DNA of 64,000 nt from Diaminobutyricibacter sp049994905. GTDB lineage: Bacteria; Actinomycetota; Actinomycetes; Actinomycetales; Microbacteriaceae. Location of the stretch: assembly GCF_049994905.1 (NCBI RefSeq), contig NZ_CP188258.1, positions 2,914,001 to 2,978,000 on the forward strand, written 5' to 3'. Every line of letters begins with the position of its first letter. The first letter of the stretch is position 1. The notes under the pieces are model-generated. The model ran no database searches and was not told where the DNA came from. It saw nothing but the letters and a program-made list of their open reading frames with translations. Below are positions 60,247 to 64,000 of this stretch, piece by piece. The position numbers and the translations under genes were made by a program.

Positions 60247-61488
60247 ATGACCGAAACGTCTTCGCACGCCGAGCCAGCTGCGGCGCCCGGAATGCGCCCG
60301 GGACCCCTCGTCGGGCCCGGACCGGTGCTGTCGGCTGCACGACTCGAACGGTATTCCCGCACGCTGGCACTCCCCGGCTTCGGCGACGAAGCTCAGCGAC
60401 GCATCCGCGCGGCCAGGGTTCTTGTGATCGGCGCGGGCGGACTGGGGAGTGCGGTCATCCCGGCCCTCGCTGCGGCCGGCTTCGGCACGATCGGTGTGGT
60501 CGACGCGGATGCGGTCGAAACGAGCAACCTGCCCCGCCAGAGCCTGCACACCCCCTCGGATGTCGGGCGTTCGAAGGTCGCATCGGCGCGGGACACGATC
60601 ACCGGCCTCGACTCCGAGACGCGCGTCGTCGCCGTCGGTGCGATGCTCGACTCCACCAACGCGCTCGAGCTCTTCGAAGAATTCGACCTCGTGCTCGACG
60701 GGAGCGACAACTTTCCGACCCGCTATCTCGTCGACGACGCGGCGACGCTCGCCGGCATCCCCGCCGTCTGGGGTGCTGTACACCAATTCGGCGGCCAGGT
60801 GGGCCTCAGCTGGGCGCAGTACGGCCCGACCTACCGCGATCTGTTCCCCGTGCCGCCCGAGCCCGGGTCGGTTCCCAGCTGCGCAGAAGCAGGCGCGTTG
60901 CCGTCGGTCTGCACCGTCATCGGCGGTCTCATGGTGACCGAGGCGATCGCCCTCGTCACCGGCATCGGGGAACCGCTCCTCGGCCGTGCGATCGTGCACG
61001 ACGGACTCCGCGGCACGTTCCGCGAGGTGCGCTATGAGCGCGACCCGCTCGCCGAGCCGATCACCGGCCTCATCGACTACGAGCTCTTCTGCGGTATCGA
61101 CGCTCAGCCGGATTCGTCGGCCGGAGTGGCGTCGCTGGCCGAACGGACCGGTGGCGGTGTGAGCAACCGGGAGCTGCAGGAGCTCCTCGCGAGGGGCGAG
61201 AAGATCACACTGATCGATGTGCGCGAGCCGTGGGAGGCGCAGCTCGCCTCCATCCCCGGGTCGGCCCTCGTGCCGCTCGGCGAGCTGCAGGCCGACCTCG
61301 ACGATGACGCCGAAGGCGTCGCGACCGCCCTGCGGGATGCGAGCGTCGTCATCTACTGCCACTACGGGCCGCGAGCCGAAATGGCGCGACGGCTCCTGAT
61401 CGAAGCGGGCGTCGCCGACACCGTCGTGCTCGTGGGCGGCATCGACGCCTGGGCGCGCGAGATCGACCCGGAGATGACGCGGTACTGA
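60247..61488 (+). CDS. moeB: MoeB/ThiF-type adenylyltransferase with C-terminal rhodanese domain
   Basis: 413 residues. The E1-like domain has VLVIGAGGLGSAVIPALAAAG (58-78), the ATP-binding DADAVETSNLPRQSLH and DGSDNFPTRYLV. The rhodanese domain (about 310-413) has DVREPWE and the active Cys in YCHYGPRAEM. The fusion resembles MOCS3/Uba4 and can both adenylate and thiolate the C-terminus of a MoaD-like sulfur carrier. An earlier ATG at 60223 overlaps the promoter and is not preferred. Confidence 0.93.
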   Translation: MTETSSHAEPAAAPGMRPGPLVGPGPVLSAARLERYSRTLALPGFGDEAQRRIRAARVLVIGAGGLGSAVIPALAAAGFGTIGVVDADAVETSNLPRQSLHTPSDVGRSKVASARDTITGLDSETRVVAVGAMLDSTNALELFEEFDLVLDGSDNFPTRYLVDDAATLAGIPAVWGAVHQFGGQVGLSWAQYGPTYRDLFPVPPEPGSVPSCAEAGALPSVCTVIGGLMVTEAIALVTGIGEPLLGRAIVHDGLRGTFREVRYERDPLAEPITGLIDYELFCGIDAQPDSSAGVASLAERTGGGVSNRELQELLARGEKITLIDVREPWEAQLASIPGSALVPLGELQADLDDDAEGVATALRDASVVIYCHYGPRAEMARRLLIEAGVADTVVLVGGIDAWAREIDPEMTRY

Positions 61489-61503
61489 CCGCGCCGTCTG
61501 CGC

Positions 61504-61509
61504 GATACT
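61504..61509 (+). promoter_or_regulatory. -10-like box of moeA
   Basis: GATACT, 6 nt before the ATG at 61516. Confidence 0.4.
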
Positions 61510-61515
61510 GAACGC

Positions 61516-62733
61516 ATGACGCCCTCAGCCACCGTCGACGACCACGCCGGACTCATCGAGCGGCTGGTCGCCCCGGTGATCCAGGCTCTCGGCGCCGAGC
61601 CGGTCGCAGTGCTCGACGCCCTCGGCCGGGTGAGCGCAGCGGACGTCCACAGCGACGTGGACCTCCCCCTGTTCCGCAACTCGCAGATGGACGGGTTCGC
61701 CGTGCGGGCGGCCGATGTGGTCTCGACGCCGATCGCCCTCGAAGTCACCGGCGATATTCCCGCCGGGCACGCGACCCCGGTCACCCTCATCGCGGGTACG
61801 GCGCTCAGGATCATGACGGGCGCACCGATGCCGACCGGTGCCGACGCGGTCGTCCCCGTCGAAGACACAGAGCTCGTACTCGGCAGGGACGACGCCCTCG
61901 ACGGGGCCATCGTGACCATCTCGCGAAGCCGGAAAGCCGGGGAGTACGTCCGCGAGCGCGGCAGCGACCTCAGACGCGGCGACCTCCTGCTCGCTGCGGG
62001 TACCCGGCTCGCACCCCGGCACCTCGCTGCGCTCGCTGCGGCAGGCATCGCCGACGTGGATGTGCGCAGGCGGCTGCGGGTCGGCGTCATCACCACCGGT
62101 GCCGAACTCGTCGCACACGACGAAGAGCTCGCCGCCGGCCGCATCTTCGACGCCAACCGCGTGGCCCTGACAACCGGCATCGCCGAGGCCGGTGCCGTCG
62201 TCTCCGTCGCCGAGAGCAGCGACGACGATCCGGACACCTTCCGGCGCATCCTCGACGACGTCGTGGGCGCATCCGACCTCGTCATCACCTCCGGTGGCGT
62301 CTCGAAAGGCGCTTTCGAGGTCGTGAGGGAGGTGCTCGAGCCGCTCGGGGCATCCGTCGGATCGATCGCGATGCAGCCGGGCGGTCCGCAGGGCACTGCC
62401 GTCGTCGACGGTGTTCCGGTCGTCTGCTTTCCCGGCAACCCGGTCAGCACGCAGGTCTCGTTCGCCGTCTTCCTCGCGCCGCTGCTGCGGCGGATCTCGG
62501 GTCTGCCGGCCGAGTGCACCGGGACTCGAACGCTCGTGTCACCGATCGTGTCGGTCCACGGCAAACGCCAGTTCCTGCGGGGGATCACCGGCGTCGACGG
62601 GACCGTTGCGCTGGCGTCCGGTCCGAGTTCGCACCTCGTCGCCGCCATGGCGCGGGCGGATGTGCTCATCGACATCCCCCTCGAGACGACACACCTCGAG
62701 GTCGGCGAGACCGTCACCGTCTGGTACCTGTAA
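61516..62733 (+). CDS. moeA: Molybdopterin molybdenumtransferase
   Basis: 405 residues. It inserts molybdate into adenylylated molybdopterin. NSQMDGFAVRAADV and ALRIMTGAPMPTGADAVVPVEDTE come first, then the MoeA/MogA-like domain with TTGAELV, TSGGVSKGAFE, AMQPGGPQGTAV and CFPGNPVSTQVSF. It ends normally with domain IV. It starts 27 nt after moeB, but its own leaderless-type promoter is also possible. Confidence 0.95.
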   Translation: MTPSATVDDHAGLIERLVAPVIQALGAEPVAVLDALGRVSAADVHSDVDLPLFRNSQMDGFAVRAADVVSTPIALEVTGDIPAGHATPVTLIAGTALRIMTGAPMPTGADAVVPVEDTELVLGRDDALDGAIVTISRSRKAGEYVRERGSDLRRGDLLLAAGTRLAPRHLAALAAAGIADVDVRRRLRVGVITTGAELVAHDEELAAGRIFDANRVALTTGIAEAGAVVSVAESSDDDPDTFRRILDDVVGASDLVITSGGVSKGAFEVVREVLEPLGASVGSIAMQPGGPQGTAVVDGVPVVCFPGNPVSTQVSFAVFLAPLLRRISGLPAECTGTRTLVSPIVSVHGKRQFLRGITGVDGTVALASGPSSHLVAAMARADVLIDIPLETTHLEVGETVTVWYL

Positions 62734-62760
62734 GCGGATGGAACCTGTGAGGAGCACGAT

Positions 62761-63852
62761 GTGAGCGACAACGACGACCGGGGCCACGACGACCTGGGGC
62801 AGGCCGCGCGGACGAGCGAAGCGCGAACCCAGGGAGTGAGCCTCTCGCACGTCGACGACGAGGGCCGCGCGCGCATGATCGATGTGAGCGGAAAACCCGA
62901 GACGGCACGCGTCGCGATCGCCCGCGGACGGGTTCAGACCACTGCAGAGGTCGTCGCGCTCGTCCGCGCCGACGGGCTCCCCAAAGCGGATGTGCTCGCC
63001 ACCGCACGCATCGCCGGGATCGCCGGGGCGAAACGCACCTCCGATCTCATCCCACTGTGCCACCCACTGCCGCTGACCGGCGTCACGGTGATCTTCGAGC
63101 TGGGCGACTCCACGATCGACATCGAAGCGATCGCCCGGACCACCGGACGTACCGGTGTGGAGATGGAAGCTCTCACCGCGGTCGCGATCGCCGGTCTCAC
63201 GCTGCACGACATGATCAAGGCCGTGGATCCGGGATCGACGCTCACGGACATCCGCCTCGACTTCAAGAGCGGCGGGAAGCGCGGCCGGTGGGAGCGCGGG
63301 CGCGCGGATGCAACCGCAGCACCTGTGCCGGCGGGCCCGCGGACCGCGCGGGTGCTCGTCGCGTCGACCCGTGGTGCCGCCGGCGAACGTGAGGACACGA
63401 CCGGCCCCGTCATCGTGGACTGGCTCGCGGCCCGAGGGTTCGCGACCGCGCCTGCTTCTGTCGTCGCCGACGCCGATATCGCGGTCGCGCTGGCGGATGC
63501 CGTTCGTGAGCAGCCATCCGTCATCATCACGACCGGCGGTACCGGCGTATCGTCCACCGATGCGACACCCGAGGCGACCGCTGCCGTTCTCGATCGCGAG
63601 CTGCCGGGCATCGCCGAAGCCCTCCGTTTCCGGGGACTCGCCAGCACCCCGGCCGCCGCCCTGAGTCGCGGGCTGGCCGGTACTTCCGGCCGCACGGTCG
63701 TCGTCAACCTTCCGGGTTCGCGCGGCGGTGTCGCGGATGGGCTCGACGTGCTCGACGGCATGCTCGCCCATCTCGTCGACCAGGTCTCCGGCCCAGCACA
63801 GCACGATGAGTCCGCGCCGTCACACCCGCACTACGGTCAGCACCATGACTGA
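62761..63852 (+). CDS. moaC: Fused MoaC-MogA: cyclic pyranopterin monophosphate synthase plus molybdopterin adenylyltransferase domain
   Basis: 363 residues, about twice MoaC length. MoaC part (20-180): DVSGKPETARVAIARGRV, ARIAGIAGAKRTSDLIPLCHPL, TGVEMEALTAVAIAGLTLHDM. A linker leads into a MogA/MoaB part (about 195-345) with IITTGGTGVSSTDATPEA and LPGSRGGVADGLDVL. The fusion joins the first and a late step of cofactor assembly. The GTG start has GAGGAG 6 nt before it. The end overlaps moaE by 8 nt. Confidence 0.95.
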   Translation: MSDNDDRGHDDLGQAARTSEARTQGVSLSHVDDEGRARMIDVSGKPETARVAIARGRVQTTAEVVALVRADGLPKADVLATARIAGIAGAKRTSDLIPLCHPLPLTGVTVIFELGDSTIDIEAIARTTGRTGVEMEALTAVAIAGLTLHDMIKAVDPGSTLTDIRLDFKSGGKRGRWERGRADATAAPVPAGPRTARVLVASTRGAAGEREDTTGPVIVDWLAARGFATAPASVVADADIAVALADAVREQPSVIITTGGTGVSSTDATPEATAAVLDRELPGIAEALRFRGLASTPAAALSRGLAGTSGRTVVVNLPGSRGGVADGLDVLDGMLAHLVDQVSGPAQHDESAPSHPHYGQHHD

Positions 63853-64000
63853 CCTCGTCGCGCGGATCACCGCAGAACCCATCCGGCCCGGCGAACTCGA
63901 CAGCGTCGTGCTCTCGCCGGCGAACGGTGCCATCGTCGGCTTCCAGGGGATCGTCCGCGACCACGACGGCGGTCGCGGGGTCTCCCTCCTCGAATACCAG
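63845..64000 (+). CDS. moaE: Molybdopterin synthase catalytic subunit MoaE, 3' end outside window
   Basis: First 52 codons only. VLSPANGAIVGFQGIVRDHDGGRGVSLLEYQ matches the MoaE core (GA.V.F.G.VR...G..V..LEYE). MoaE with MoaD converts precursor Z into molybdopterin. The ATG lies within the last codons of moaC-mogA, so translation is coupled. moaA and moaD are not in the window. Confidence 0.88.
   Translation, partial: MTDLVARITAEPIRPGELDSVVLSPANGAIVGFQGIVRDHDGGRGVSLLEYQ

Overview
The window is about 64 kb of GC-rich chromosome with short intergenic gaps, and it looks like an actinobacterium of the Microbacteriaceae type. The basis is the housekeeping order on the minus strand (rpsO, pnp, M16 peptidase, dapB, thyX, dapA, RNase J, ftsK, pgsA), a DUF222/HNH '13E12-type' protein, actinobacterial TetR, Lrp and ROK regulators, and many genes whose -10 box lies 6-7 nt before the start codon (leaderless transcription). 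I see no rRNA, tRNA, CRISPR array, transposase, integrase or phage gene.

Layout. 1-13.5 kb is mostly core: pgsA (cut by the window edge), ftsK, a GNAT acetyltransferase, RNase J, dapA and thyX. Plus-strand genes for a thioredoxin-like/DUF4395 pair, an OsmC protein and a TIGR01777 epimerase follow, then dapB, a repeat-bearing GNAT enzyme, a histidine phosphatase and the M16 peptidase. 13.6-15.5 kb holds a TetR regulator and an aldo/keto reductase. 15.8-28.9 kb is a catabolic island for branched-chain amino acids: citE-like lyase, MaoC hydratase, scoB/scoA CoA-transferase, acyl-CoA dehydrogenase, both methylcrotonyl-CoA-type carboxylase subunits, a divergent TetR regulator, and bkdA/bkdB/bkdC with a divergent Lrp regulator. 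29.1-37.9 kb contains pnp and rpsO, separated by an uncharacterised LLM monooxygenase/FMN reductase pair, VanZ with a possible leader peptide, a DUF222/HNH protein, LtrA and a VOC protein. 38-58.5 kb is mixed metabolism: VOC, MocR, AhpD-like, FKBP, ROK, FAD oxidoreductase, Ada/AlkA, glycosyltransferase, alpha/beta hydrolase, FAH-family enzyme, aspartase, aldehyde dehydrogenase, Pit phosphate transporter, carboxylesterase and a Ski2-like helicase. 58.6-64 kb is a molybdenum block: a membrane molybdopterin oxidoreductase, moeB-rhodanese, moeA, a moaC-mogA fusion and moaE (cut by the window edge).

How the genes work together. The island would take leucine-derived 2-ketoisocaproate through BCKDH (E3 is not local), an acyl-CoA dehydrogenase, the biotin carboxylase, a MaoC hydratase and a CitE-type lyase to acetyl-CoA and acetoacetate, with ScoAB exchanging CoA. 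The gene set matches the Mycobacterium tuberculosis Rv2495c-Rv2504c region, where the CitE/MaoC enzymes serve leucine breakdown and itaconate dissimilation. Most junctions in the carboxylase-to-lyase operon are 4-nt stop/start overlaps. The molybdenum block pairs cofactor synthesis with a likely client enzyme.

Novelty. I found no clear new multi-gene system. The observations most worth following up are the leaderless promoter pattern; short tandem repeats at gene 3' ends, several spanning stop codons; paired palindromes upstream of the leucine operon; a possible coupled leader peptide before vanZ; a terminator/antiterminator-like element before a ROK gene; and the uncharacterised LLM/FMN-reductase pair.
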